A stretch of DNA of 64,000 nucleotides, taken from positions 61,291,989-61,355,988 of the forward strand of contig CM035228.1 of assembly GCA_020226215.1 (NCBI GenBank). Direction: 5' to 3'. The stretch comes from Sindora glabra. Lineage: Eukaryota; Streptophyta; Magnoliopsida; Fabales; Fabaceae. Positions 1-11,341 of this stretch are shown one piece after another. Every line of letters begins with the position of its first letter. Position 1 is the first letter of the stretch. Position numbers and translations under genes: made by a program. A model generated the notes under the pieces. That model was not told the origin of the DNA. It searched no databases and worked only from the letters and a program-made list of their open reading frames with translations.

Positions 1-1347
1 CCCGCAAGTATACGGGTTTAGTCGAGTTATAGTATAAAAGATATCATCTCCACAGGGATTGAGTGTTGACAACTAACTGAATTTCAAGATAAATTATCTA
101 GGTGTACTAATTGTGATTATGAATTAAGAGTAAAATGCAAAATAAAGTTTAGTTATAAAAAAGGAAGCAAATGGAACTAGTATGAATTAAGTAAAGATTT
201 AATTCAAATGGGGTGGAAGTGTACTCAGCTTTAAGGTTTCCTTGTGCTATTCATTATGGAATGAAGATAATCTTCTGGCCTGATTTACTGTTAATTTAGA
301 TTGCTGGATTACTAAAAATAAGCTATACCTCATTGTAAGGCTACTAGCTACTAACCAATAAATAAAGTGCCTAGAATTTCTCTAGTAATCACCCACCTAG
401 GTTGCATTAACAGTGCTTTAAGAATCCAATTTTAGACATTTCATCTTGTGCAAAAGAATCCAATTAGCTTAATTCCTAAGTCTAATAAAGATTTTCAATG
501 ATTATGCAAGGTCTGATTAATTAATTAGTCATTCCAACCTAGAATCAACTAATCCTTTACACAAATTCAATATTTCGGAAGTATTGGGTTGTTGAATTAC
601 AAAATAGCATAATCAAATCATAAATCAACAATAAATCAAGCTAGATTATATTAAAATCAAATCCATAAATCCATGAACAAGTCTACCCCAGCTGAGCACT
701 GAGGTTTAGTGTGAGTTCATTACAAAACTAGTAGAAAACTAAAAAATAGAAAGGGGAATCAAACTAGTCATGAAACTCTACAAATTCCTTGCTTGAACCT
801 TCAATCCTTTGCTTGAATCCAATCCTCCAAGGCTAGCAGTCACCCTCAATGTCTTTAGGTCTCTCTAAGGGTTTCTACTGACGGCTCTCTCTTTTATTTT
901 CAGCTCCCCTCTCCCTTCTTTAGCAAATTCTCCACATAAAACTTATATGCGTAAAGTACACAGAGTATGACACGGCTTGTGTTGTGACCCATATTCTTAT
1001 ACGAAGGGTTAGGCAGTATGGTACACAGGGTCTGACACTCCCCGTGTCGACCCCGAGTTCTTTTGCGAGCAGCTCAGCAAGGCTTCGAAACACACAGAAT
1101 GATACGAGGCCATTCACACGGGGTTCCCATACCCCGTGTTCTTTGTCAGATGAGTGAATTTGCTTTGATTCTCCACAATTTGCATAGTTTTGGCTCCGGA
1201 TCCTTTTCTAATGCTCTAATAAGTCACTTCAAAACCTGAGAACAAAATATCGAGCATTTAAGTACCCTTTTCCAATTAATTTGCACAAAATACTAAATAA
1301 ATAAGTGATGGAACACATAAAATATAAGTGCAAATGTGCATTTATCA
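1..1347 (-). repeat. Athila-like 3' LTR (cut by window start)
   Basis: This stretch matches 27607-28962 directly and 60527-61922 in reverse complement, so it is the same LTR family. Only about the last ten bases of the LTR are missing beyond position 1. The terminus at 1347 reads as the complement of TGATAAATGCAC, identical to the start of the LTR at 60527. Positions 950-1142 carry palindromic ACACGGGG-type modules. Small ORFs here (for example at 920-1117) are not genes. Confidence 0.9.
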
Positions 1348-1362
1348 ATTCCCCCACACTTG
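1348..1362 (-). other. Polypurine tract of the Athila-like element
   Basis: On the minus strand this reads CAAGTGTGGGGGAAT directly against the TG start of the 3' LTR. A purine-rich tract at this place primes plus-strand DNA synthesis in LTR retroelements. Confidence 0.8.
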
Positions 1363-3007
1363 AATCTTGCTCGTCCTCGAGTAAGGAAGTAAGAGAACAA
1401 AAATTTACTCCACTTTTCTTTTAATATCATCGGGCAATCATTTAGTGAATCAGAAATTAGGATCAAGTCATGCAAGGCAACTAAATGAAAATAAAGCAGC
1501 AAAATAAGTCAATCCTTAGCATAAAAGCAAAAGAGAAGAGCCTCACAAGTAAAGTGTTCACTCAAACTCTCAAGATAAGGCTTGTGTATAATCTCAAATC
1601 AATAAGCTCAGGACTTAATGTTACCATATGCTTGCAAAAACTCTAGTCTCCACTACTATATTGTAAAATGCATGCAAATCAAAGGACTTTATTAGGGAAA
1701 ATGATGAGCATAGAGGAAAGGAAGATTAAGGGATGAAAAGTGATAGAGTCAGAGAAGGGAAAAGACACATTGGCCTTAAGTTCGACCACTGTCGAGTTCC
1801 ATTGTTCAGCTTAGCATATTGCCTTACTTCTATTCTTTGCCTCAACTTTTTCTATGACAGCAAACAAAACTTTTCTTTCTTTCTTATTTCCTAACAAGCT
1901 TTTCTTTTTCTTCTTCCCAAATTATTTATTTAACATCATTTTTTTAATATCAACAATAAATCAACTTACCCAACTGAGCAACTTTATGTAAGAACCTCTA
2001 AGTGATAGCCAAGCTCATTTAATGTGTCTAAGTTCCTTTAAACTCTAAAGTTCAAGTTCACTTAGGCAGTGACTTTGAATACACATAGGATGGGCTAGGC
2101 TTGAAATGAAGGTCCAAGGCTCAAGGTGGCTAACTAGGGGCAAAGCTGAAAATAGTCTAGGGTAAATCAAAGAAGGGATTCAAATAAGCAAAACAAATAA
2201 AAAGGGTGAATAAACATGGCCTCATCATTTTTTACATGCAAAATACATAAAATGTAGCCTCAAAAAGTGCAAATGCAAGTTCTAGAGCAAAAAGTCAAGA
2301 GTGAGACATAATCCTTCAAGAAAATAAGAATGAGCCTCAAATTCTAACGTGAAAAGTTGCTCAATAGGCTCAAGTCTCACGAGGATCAATTATGCTCATT
2401 ACTCTCAGCTTCAAGCTTTAGATTTTCCTTATTAAGTTACTAGTTAATCATTAAAAGAGCAAGGCATGAACAAACCCACTTTAATCAAAAGATTGCCCTA
2501 AAAAAAATTTAAAATTTTTTACACATCATTGTATTTGGAGTAAATTCCAGTATTCTAAATCAATCAAGCAGATTCAAGTGCAATACATTCTAAAAGCTGC
2601 TCCCCCACACTTAAAATTGGACATTGTCCTCAATATACAAAAAAAAGGTAAATGGAAAAGAGACAAAGAAGATATGAGGGACTGGAACTTCCCTGACAAG
2701 TGGAGCATTGTTCTCAATTACAGAACATGGCTTCTATGGGATCCACAAGCAGAGAAAGATTAGGAGACAAAGAGGAGACTGCTAATGCAAAAGAAAGGAG
2801 ATGCATTACTGGGATAAAATATGTCGTTAGTTAGTTATTACAGACATAAATAGTAAGAGTGCAAGAAAATAAAAGAGAAAAAGTTAAAGTAATAAAAACT
2901 AAATGAAAGTGTATCACCAATATAAGTATAGACCAAGATAAATGAGAATAGAAAAGAGGAATAAGTAAAAGGGATAATATATAAGTAAAAGGAAAAAGTA
3001 ATCTGAG
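1363..3007 (-). other. Non-coding 3' region between env-like ORF and 3' LTR
   Basis: No coding sequence is recognisable on either strand; the small ORFs at 1293-1502, 2578-2763 and 2914-3126 look like chance. The stretch is AT-rich with poly-pyrimidine runs near 1860-1930. It is bounded by two polypurine-like repeats, one at the LTR and one at 2599-2616. I see no other feature. Confidence 0.6.
2599..2616 (-). other. Second, internal polypurine tract
   Basis: On the minus strand this reads TTTTAAGTGTGGGGGAGC, close to the tract at 1348-1362. The similarity continues past the tract: both copies are followed on the plus strand by a related block ending in GTCCTC (to about 2637 and 1377). The two tracts lie about 1.25 kb apart, so the element has a duplicated plus-strand primer or an old copy of its 3' end. 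Confidence 0.55.
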
Positions 3008-4186
3008 CTACTGAGTAGGAGGATCTGGATCAGCTGGGGAAGAGGGGTAGAAAAGCTTGAAAAGGGGCTCAACCATGCTCTCAATATGTCTGGATCTCCT
3101 GTCCAAGTCATCATAAAGGCCCTCAATCCTCGACTGACGCTCAGATATGCGCTGAAGCTGAGCCAGAATCTGTTGCTGACCAGACAAGATATCTCAAAAA
3201 TAAGCTTTAGATGAAACTCTTCCGCCCGTAGAAGATGATGGACCTATATCAGAAGCTGCATCAGCATCACCATCATCCACAAGAAAATCATGCTCATCCT
3301 CAGGGGGTGGCTGCTGCACAGGCTGGATTCCTATAGCTAGAAGAATGCCCCTACGGAGGGGGGTCATGTGGGATGCTATAGAAAGGGATCCAAAAGGTCG
3401 ATCAAAAAGTCCCAACCGCCTGGCTAGTCTGGTAATGTATAGACCGATAGCAATACTCCCAGCTCGTCTGTCTGATGCCTGAGCTAAAAAGAAGTGTACA
3501 AATGCAGCTCTAATGTGGATGGGGACTCTTTGTATCATGCTGTACCGGAAGAGGATATCAGTTGTGCTCACTACTCCGTGACTATGCCTCCGACCACTCA
3601 AAGTATAACTGAAAATAGAGTGGATGACTCGCCATGCGACTCTCCGGAGGCTAGATGCCTTGCTCTTTGTCAGATCATAAGTGCTCCAGATAGCAATGTT
3701 AGACCATACTTGCCACTCTTGGGTCCCATGTGGCAGTCTTATCAGAATATCCTGATACTCAGGGGTGGCTACAAAGTCTTTAGAGTAAATTCCCATGTGT
3801 ACTGATAGTTGGGTCACACTTATAGAATATGTGACTTTCCCGAGGCGGAACTGCATTGTATCAATAGAATCAACAGTGCCGAAGTATCTCTCCAGATAGA
3901 AGGGGCTGAGAAACTCCAAGGTAAGTTCTCTATAAGTAGGCCCTATGATATGAAAGAATGTCTCCCAAGCACCTACACTAATGAGCTCTCTGATCTTGTC
4001 CTCAAGGCCAAACTCCCTTAAGACTGCCCAATCTATGTATCGACCTCCCACAAATGATCGGTCTCTATGTCTATTAAATGCCTAGATATGGGCATCATCT
4101 GTGAATTCTAGGAGTTAGGAGGTAGCTGGTCCTCTAGAGGAGGTCGCTCTAGAAGTACTGCCTTTAGAGGTCCTCTTAGCAGCCAT
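3008..4186 (-). pseudogene. Athila env-like ORF (ATHILA ORF family), broken
   Basis: This ORF lies between integrase and the 3' LTR, where Athila elements carry an extra env-like ORF of uncertain role. The ATG at 4184-4186 opens a frame that runs about 390 codons to a TAG at 3008-3010. It is broken by two stops in the first 40 codons or so and by a TGA at 3194-3196. The body (3197-4051) is open for about 285 residues. It includes segments such as PTYRELTLEFLS and FRLGKVTYSISVTQLS, typical of the ATHILA ORF domain, then an acidic Ser-rich stretch. The last 62 codons after the TGA are rich in Gln, Arg and Leu and could form a coiled coil. I see no signal peptide or clear membrane segment. Assignment is by recognition of the domain and by position, not by a search. 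Confidence 0.65.
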
Positions 4187-5496
4187 CTTCTATCTTTTTG
4201 ACATGATCTGCAAGGGAAAACTAGAATGTGAGAGAGAATTTTGAGAGTTTCACTATAAATTGGACAATTCCAGGTTCAAATAGTGTTAATCAGCAAAATT
4301 CAAGGCTAGAAATTTAGCAAGTAATTCTAATATCTATCCAATGTCAAAGGAAGTGCAATTCAAAGCTTGATGTCATTAATACAAGTAAGTGAGCAAATCA
4401 AATGAGGTAAATCATGCAATCAAGTTCCCCAGGTAAACATTAAACTCTAAAGGATTTAACTTCAATCAGTAAGATCTAGCCAAAGAAAAATTATGAGGAT
4501 ATGAACATTCCTATAAGTCCTACCATTCATTGAAGCTTAATAAACACAAGTAATTGCAAATACCTTCAAAGAATTCAAGGGAAAGGCTCTTACCTTATGA
4601 ATTTCAGAGAAAAACCCTAAGTTACTGGTTGAAGCCCAAGAGGAACCCAAATCTTGCAATTGGATTGATTAAATTGAAGATTAAATAGTAAAATTGCTTC
4701 AAATAGCCAAGTAAAACACTTTAATTAGTGTATTTTGGGAAAAGAACAGCCGAAAATAAGTGTAGAAAAAATAGGTCACGGTGGGTGCTGAAGAAGATGA
4801 AGGAAAATGGAGGAATTTCGACCATTAAAAGCTCATTCGCCTAGGAACACGGGGTATGACACGGCCCGTGTTGTACCCCGTGTTCTTCTGCGAATGGGTA
4901 TTCTGAAGAACAAGTGTACAGAGGGGTTTTCGCAAAAATACATGGGGTCTGACATACCCATATTTTTTTTGCTGGAAGGTTCTTTAAAGACTTCGCAATA
5001 ATACACAGGGTTTGACACGGCCTATGTCGACTCCCATGTTCTTTTCTGGAAGGCTCTTATGTTCAAAAATTCTTATCATTGGTTTAGTCAGTAAGGCACA
5101 CAGTGTTCGACACGCCTCATGTTCTACACTGTGTATCTCACTGGAATGCCATTAAATGCAAAAAAATTTCAATACTAACCAGACAGTGAGGTACACAGGG
5201 TTTGACACTCCCCATGTTTTATACCGTGTATTTCACTGGAATGCATTTTGAGTCTTCTATACACGAAAATGAATAACAAAAATGCATATATGCCTAATTT
5301 ACCCAGAAACAAAGACCAAGTGCAACAAATGAGCATCTTAAATCAATAACCAATAACTTATATGCCTCAAACTAGTCAGAAACTCAGAGAAAAAATAGGA
5401 AAAACGAAGATTAAAAGCAACAAAAATAGAAAAATTTACTTGAGTTGCCTCCCAAGAAGCGCTTGTTTAAGGTTATAAGCTTGACCCCTGTTTTAA
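4187..5496 (-). other. Non-coding spacer between pol and env-like ORF
   Basis: No protein similarity is visible. The left part (4187-4800) is plain AT-rich sequence. The right part carries the palindromic ACACGGGG modules listed separately. The spacer is where a splice acceptor or other signal for expressing the downstream ORF would be expected, but I cannot identify one with confidence. Confidence 0.5.
4841..5240. repeat. Array of palindromic ACACGGGG modules
   Basis: At least four spaced, decayed modules of the form ACACGGGGT...ACCCCGTGT occur here. The best (4846-4884, 39 bp) has 11-bp perfect outer arms AACACGGGGTA / TACCCCGTGTT and 6-bp inner arms ACACGG / CCGTGT. The same modules occur in the three Athila LTRs of the window, at 956-1142, 28567-28754 and 60733-60971. 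They stand out as GC-rich islands in AT-rich sequence. Confidence 0.75.
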
Positions 5497-8426
5497 TCAA
5501 TTTGGAGCTGCCATTATCGGTGGCCCGGCAACATAGTGTTTCTAGCCATTAACCTTGAAATTGCTAGTGCTCTCACTCCAAATTTCTACAGCTCCAAATG
5601 GATACACTTTTTTCACATGAAATGACTTAGTCCACCTTATTTTGAGTTTCCCTAGAAAGAGCTTAAATCTAGAACTAAATAACAACACCAAGTCTCCTTC
5701 ATGGAATTTCCTTCTGAGAATGTGCTTGTCGTGCCAAATCTTTATTCTTTCTTTGTATATCTTGGCATTGTCATAAGCATCATTTCTTAGTTCTTCAAGT
5801 TTAAGAAGTTGAAGCTTTCTTTTCTCCCCAGCAGATCGCAAATCAAAGTTTAGCAACTTTATTGCCTAATATGCCTTGTGTTCAATCTCTACCGACAAAT
5901 GATAATGCTTCCCATAAATAAGCCTAAATGGTGCTATTCCAATGGGAGTCTTGAAAGCAATCCTGTAGGCCCATAAGACGTCATCCAACTTGAGGGCCCA
6001 ATTTCTCCTTGATCTAGATACAGTCTTCTCTAATATGCTCTTGATTTCTCTATTTGAAAGCTTCACTTGCCCACTGGTTTATGGGTGATATGGAGTAGAG
6101 ATCTTATGAGTTACACCATACCCTTTCAAGAGGGATTGAAATTGATTAGCAATGAAGTGAGATCCTCCATCACTGATGACTGCTCTAGGTATCCTAAATC
6201 TAGGAAACAACACCTTCTTGAAGAATCTAACTACAACTTTTGCATCACATGTCCGAGTGGCAATTGCCTCCACCCATTTAGAAACATAATTAACCTCCAC
6301 AAGTATATATTTGTTACTGCAAGAAGGTGGGAATGGTCCCATGAAATCAATTCCCCAGACATCGAATATTTTGACTTCCAAAATGTTGTTCAAAGGTATC
6401 TCGTACCTTTTTGATATATTACTAACTCTCTGACACTGGTCACATGAAGTCACATAGTGATGAACATCCTTGAATAGAGTTAGCCAATAGAAACCTGCTT
6501 GGGCAATCTTTGCAATTGTTCTTGAGGTGTCAAAGTGTCCTCCATAGGGGGAGGAGTGACAATGGAATAGAATACTAGCAATTTCTTCCTGAGGCACACA
6601 CCTTCTGAACAAGCCATCGGCACATCTTCTATAGAGAAGAGGATCATCCTAAAAATAATATTTCACCTCTGCTAAGAACTTTTTTTTCTGCTGATATCCT
6701 GCATCCGGAGGCAAAACACCACTCACGATATAATTAACATAGTCGACAAACCATGGAATAGTTGAAGAAGAGATAGCCAATAGATAATCATCTGGAAGGG
6801 AATCATTTATTGGCATCTCTTTGTCTACCTCATCTCCTAACTCCTGCTTCAACCGTGAAAGGTGATCAGCCACAACATTCTCGGTACCCTTTTTATCTCG
6901 AATTTCTAGATCGAATTCTTGTAACAAAAGAATCCATCTGATTAGGCGAGGCTTAGCTTCTTTTTTGCTCAAAAGGTATCTGATTGTTGCATGATCCGTA
7001 AAGACTATCACCTTAGAATCCACCAAATAGGATCGAAACTTGTCAATTGCATAAACTACTGCAAGAAGTTCCTTCTCAGTTGTAGCATAATTCAGCTAAG
7101 CCTCATCCAAAGTCTTGCTAGCATAGTATATGGCATGAACCTTCCTATCCTTCCTCTGTCCGAGTACCGCTCCTACTGCATAGTCGTAGCATCGCACATC
7201 ACCTTAAATGGTAGATTCCAGTCCGGTGCTTGCATGATTGGGGCAGAAATCAAGGCCTTCTTTAACCTACAAAATGCATCCAAACAATCTTGATTAAAAT
7301 CAAAGGCAACATATTTTGCAAGCAGGTTAGTTAAAGGTTTGGTAATTTTAGAGAAATCCTTGATGAAGCGTTGGTAGAAACCGGCATGTCCCAGAAAACT
7401 CCTCACTCCCTTTATAGAAGTTGGGGGAGGTAATTTCTCTATGATTTCCACCTTAGTCTTGTCTACCTCAATACCATGCTCTGATACTTGATGATCAAGG
7501 ACAATCCCTTCTCTTACCATAAAATGACATTTCTCCCAGTTGAGTACTAAATTTACCTCCTCACATCTCTGCAGCACTTGAGATAAATTAGTCAAACAGT
7601 TATCAAAGGAAGTACCATATACAGAAAAATCATTCATAAAGACCTCCATGATGTTTTCAATAAAATCAGAGAAAATAGTCATCGTACAACGTTGAAATGT
7701 AGCAGGAGCATTACACAAACCAAAAGGCATTCTCTTATATGCAAAAGTGCCATAAGGACATGTAAATGTGGTCTTTTCTTGATCATTTAGATGTATAAGA
7801 ATTTGGAAGAAACCACAATAACCATCCAAGTAATAAAAATGTGAATGCTTAGCTAACCTTTCCAAAGTTTGATCAATAAAGGGGAGAAGGAAATGGTCTT
7901 TTCGAGTTGCTTTGTTCAATTTTCTATAATCTATACACATCCTCGAACCTGTGATAGTCCTAGTGGGAATTAGCTCATTATTGTCATTTTTTACTACAGT
8001 TAATCCTCCTTTCTTAGGAACAACATGTACCGGACTAACCCACTGACTATCTAAAATTGGATAAATTACCCCAGCATCTAGCAACTTCACTATTTCTTTT
8101 TTTACAACTTCTTTCATATTTGGATTTAGCCTTCTCTGATGTTCAATGGAGGGCTTACTATCTTCCTCCATCAATATCCTATGCATGCATATTGAAGGAC
8201 TAATCCCTTTCAAGTCAAAAATTGTGCACCCCAAAGCTTTTCTATGCGATCTAAGCTGCCTAAGCAATTTTTCTGTTTCAAGGGCATTTAGATTTGCATT
8301 TACTATCACAAGATAAGTGGAGTGGGGTCCTAGAAATTCATACCTGAGGGTAGATGAGAGAGGTTTCAATTCTACCGTAGGTGGTGTTTCTTCCTCAGTG
8401 GAGGGATTTTTAGACTTCACTTCCAA
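5497..8426 (-). pseudogene. Athila-like pol: reverse transcriptase, RNase H, integrase (broken)
   Basis: Reverse transcriptase occupies about 8426-7190, with the stretch MPFGLCNAPATFQR clear. The usual catalytic pair reads FMND here (Asn codon 7632-7634), so the first catalytic Asp is lost. A frameshift at about 7183-7190 leads into RNase H, which ends near KGTENVVADHLSRL. Integrase follows, with an HHCC zinc-binding region ending CDQC, the first catalytic Asp in DVWGIDFMGPF, the second in ISDGGSHF and the Glu in SNREIK. The C-terminal part ends at TGA 5497-5499. In-frame stops sit in the RNase H, before integrase, between the second and third catalytic residues, and in the C-terminal part. 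Most are TGG to TAG or CAA/CAG to TAA/TAG changes. The product cannot be functional. Confidence 0.9.
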
Positions 8427-9667
8427 TGATTCAATTGCTTCAGGGAGGGAAGTGGTGGGCTTGCCTCCAAAAATTCTGCATATGCAGCAATCTCCTTATT
8501 TTCAGCAACTTCATCTGTTAGTAGATATGCTTCAAGTGGATCTTGAAGGCACCCCATGAGAAGGTTTTCTTTCACAACCTTGTCTAGCACATCAATCCTA
8601 CATATTGAATCTTCACAAACAGATAATTTAATTGATTCATTCAAATTAAACTTAATTTTTTCATCTCCCACAGATAATGAAAGCTTTCCATTTTTTACAT
8701 CAATCAAAGCACCCGCAATGGCCAAAAAAGGTCTACCCAAAATGATAGGAATTTGTGTATCCTCTTCCATTTCAAGTACAACAAAATCAACAAGAATGAA
8801 AAACTTACCAACCTTGATAGGTAAATCCTCAAGTATACCTACTGGGTATTTCACAGAACGGTCTGCTAACTAAAGTGAAACTGTGGTGTGCTTCATTTCT
8901 TCTATGTTTAGTCTCTTTGTAACTGACAATGGCATTAAGCTCATTCTTGCTCCCAACTTACACAATGCCCGATCAATAGGAACATTTCCAATCACACAAG
9001 GAATTAAGAAGCCGCCTGGGTCCTTGAGTTAAGGAGGTAGTTTATTCTGGATGATGGCACTACACTCCTCCATTAGGGCTACAGTCTCATGCTCCTCTAG
9101 CTTCCTTTTGTTTGAGTGGATGTCCTTCAAGAACTTTGCATATGACGTCATTTGTGAAAGAGCATCAGTGAAGGGGATATTGATATATAATTTCTTCAAT
9201 ACTTCCAAGAACTTCCCAAATTGCTTGTCAAGTTTAGCCTTTGCTAGTCTTTGAGGATAAAGGATAGACGGTTTGTATGATTTTGGAGGGACATACTTTA
9301 GCTTTTCAGGTAATTCCCCTTCTTTCACTTCAGCATTATCAGGATTTGAAGCCTTTTTGTCTTCTTTCTGCACTTCTCCCTCAACCATATCTTTTTCACC
9401 TTCTTGAGTAGCATTTGGAACCTTTAATAGCCTCCCACTCCTAAGAGTGATTGCCTTACAATGCTCCTTGGGATTTGATTCAAGTTGAGCAGAGAGTTGA
9501 CCAAAAGCTCTGGAAGAAGAAGCAGAAGCTTGTTGAGCTATTTGGGTCTCCAACATTTTTCCATGTATGGCTAATTAGTCAACATGGGAGGACAATTGCC
9601 TAATGGAGTCCTCCATGGCTCTACCATGCTGCCTAAACTTTTCATTAGTTTTCTTTTAGGAAATGAG
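8417..9667 (-). pseudogene. Athila-like gag 3' part and aspartic protease (broken)
   Basis: The frame enters from gag (resuming at 26164 beyond the copia insertion). It runs through a Lys/Glu-rich linker containing LAKAKLDKQFGKFLEVLKKL into a retropepsin-like protease. The usual catalytic Asp motif of this family (D-L-G) reads CKLG here, with Lys at 8957-8959, so the active site is lost. The later protease motif IPIILGRPFLAIAGA is kept. In-frame stops occur at 9029-9031 and again between the catalytic site and 8854. A frameshift near 8420-8460 separates this frame from reverse transcriptase. Overlap with the next frame is a consequence of the frameshift. Confidence 0.85.
9663..9667. repeat. 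Target-site duplication ATGAG, left copy
   Basis: ATGAG immediately left of copia A is repeated perfectly at 26159-26163. The gag reading continues across the two flanks when one copy is taken away, showing that the site lay inside Athila gag. Confidence 0.92.
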
Positions 9668-11321
9668 TATTGGGAATTCGGATTATCATATGCAGCGAAA
9701 ATTCAAAATTTTAATTCGAATTCTACCTAGGATCCATGCAAAAAGCATAAATCAATGATTAGGATTTTACCTATTGGGTACTTGTGTTTCTACTGATCAA
9801 AACTTGAGAGCGGATGAATCAAACACCGGCCAGAAGGTATAGTGTCTCTACGGTATCCACACCGAGTGAACAATGACTTCTCGCCCTCCACGAATCTGCT
9901 AGGATGCGTTTCTCTCTCTAGGAACTAGGATTTTGATATTTTCTGAGTGATTTTGAATTTTAGGAAGTCTATGAGCGTGTATTTTATATGCTGCCTTCAA
10001 ACCCCCTTTTATAGAACTTAGGCAAGTCACAATCCTAGTCCTACTAGGATAATGCTTCTAAAATCCTAATCACATTTAACAACTCATTTTATCCTTATAC
10101 TAGAGATAATGAGGAGAGATATGACTTATCTATTAATTATCTAACATTAAATAATATTATCTCATAATATAGATATCTTAATATTAGATAATTGCATATA
10201 GTTATCAAATATCAAAATAATATTATCTCATAATATATTTATCTAATATCTGATAACGTAATTATTTGATATTACTTTAATATCAAATAATATCACATAA
10301 TATATATATATATTACGTGAATTTATTATTCTTAATAATATATATATGCACGAAAATAAGTCCAATTAATTGGATATTAATATAATTAAAGTCCAATTAA
10401 TTATTGTCTTATTCCTACTCCTTTTGTGTGACCCTGTAGGTTCTTACTACGTTGACAATGACTCATTATTGAGCCATAGACAGTAAGCAGTATCTAGCAA
10501 TACATCACTGCCACTCAAGTAGTAAGAATGTCTATGATTCGACATCCACCTAATACATGATCAACGTTTTGCATCATAACCCTTTTAAAATAATATCCAA
10601 ATTGAACTGGAGACATAGAATGTGTCATCCTCGTAATGTTCAATTTATATTTCTTGATACTGAGTAGACTTAAAATAAATAATTAATATCACATATTAAT
10701 TCAATTGAGCATGGCTATGCATTTCTAAGTCTCACTCAATCAATGGGCTCAAGGATATTTCTCTTTTATACAAGAGTAACAAAATTCCATCTACATCATT
10801 CACTTCCCTCTGCATGATTTATGACACACCCAATCAATGTCCTGCTTGTCATCCTGATTAAAGGTGACATAGGACAATATTAAAGTGAGTAATTCCTCAT
10901 GTAGGGAACCGTAGTGACTTCAGGTTAAAGGTTTATGTGTATTTGTTATCATATAAGAATAACTTATGACACGTCTATCCATGCAATATTCTCATAGTGG
11001 GTCAGTCCAGTACATTGTTCACTAGCAATGTACTCATATATTGACTTGATATCATATATTCATGATTCGTAATCATCAGTCACTATACACGCTAGTCTCG
11101 ATGTATTATTACTATCCTTTTCGTAATAATACTTGACTAAGGGCATTTTAGGAATAGCGAAGCTATTCCAAAGATAATTATTATATTAAGTTATAAATTT
11201 CACATAATAATAATAAAATTATAAAAATAAAATATAATAATTAAATTACCTAAAATAAAACATGATACATTGTGTATAACTTCAATCATCTATATGATTG
11301 GTTCTAGGACACACACCAACA
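9668..11321 (-). repeat. Copia A 3' LTR
   Basis: This 1654-bp LTR matches 24509-26158 and the solo LTR at 58429-60107. Its outer end reads TATTGGG where the other copies have TGTTGGG or TGTTAGG, so the terminal dinucleotide has mutated. The inner end is ACCAACA. A very AT-rich block with short repeats of ATTATCTCATAATATA lies at about 10120-10330. Confidence 0.93.
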
Positions 11322-11336
11322 ATCTCCCACTTGGAT
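11322..11336 (-). other. Copia A polypurine tract
   Basis: On the minus strand this reads AATCCAAGTGGGAGAT and abuts the TGTTGG start of the LTR. Copia B has the matching CAAGTGGGAGAT at 20825-20836. Confidence 0.85.
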
Positions 11337-11341
11337 TAGAG

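Noticed and set aside
920..1117. A short ORF in the LTR, repeated in the other LTR copies
   Set aside because: It lies over the palindromic modules, and its sequence is not kept between the LTR copies.
3494..4021. Plus-strand ORFs opposite the env-like region
   Set aside because: They are antisense shadows of the ATHILA-type ORF, which has the recognisable sequence.
4841..5240. Palindromic modules as a CRISPR array
   Set aside because: The copies are irregularly spaced, diverged and inside a plant retroelement, with no constant spacer length and no cas genes.
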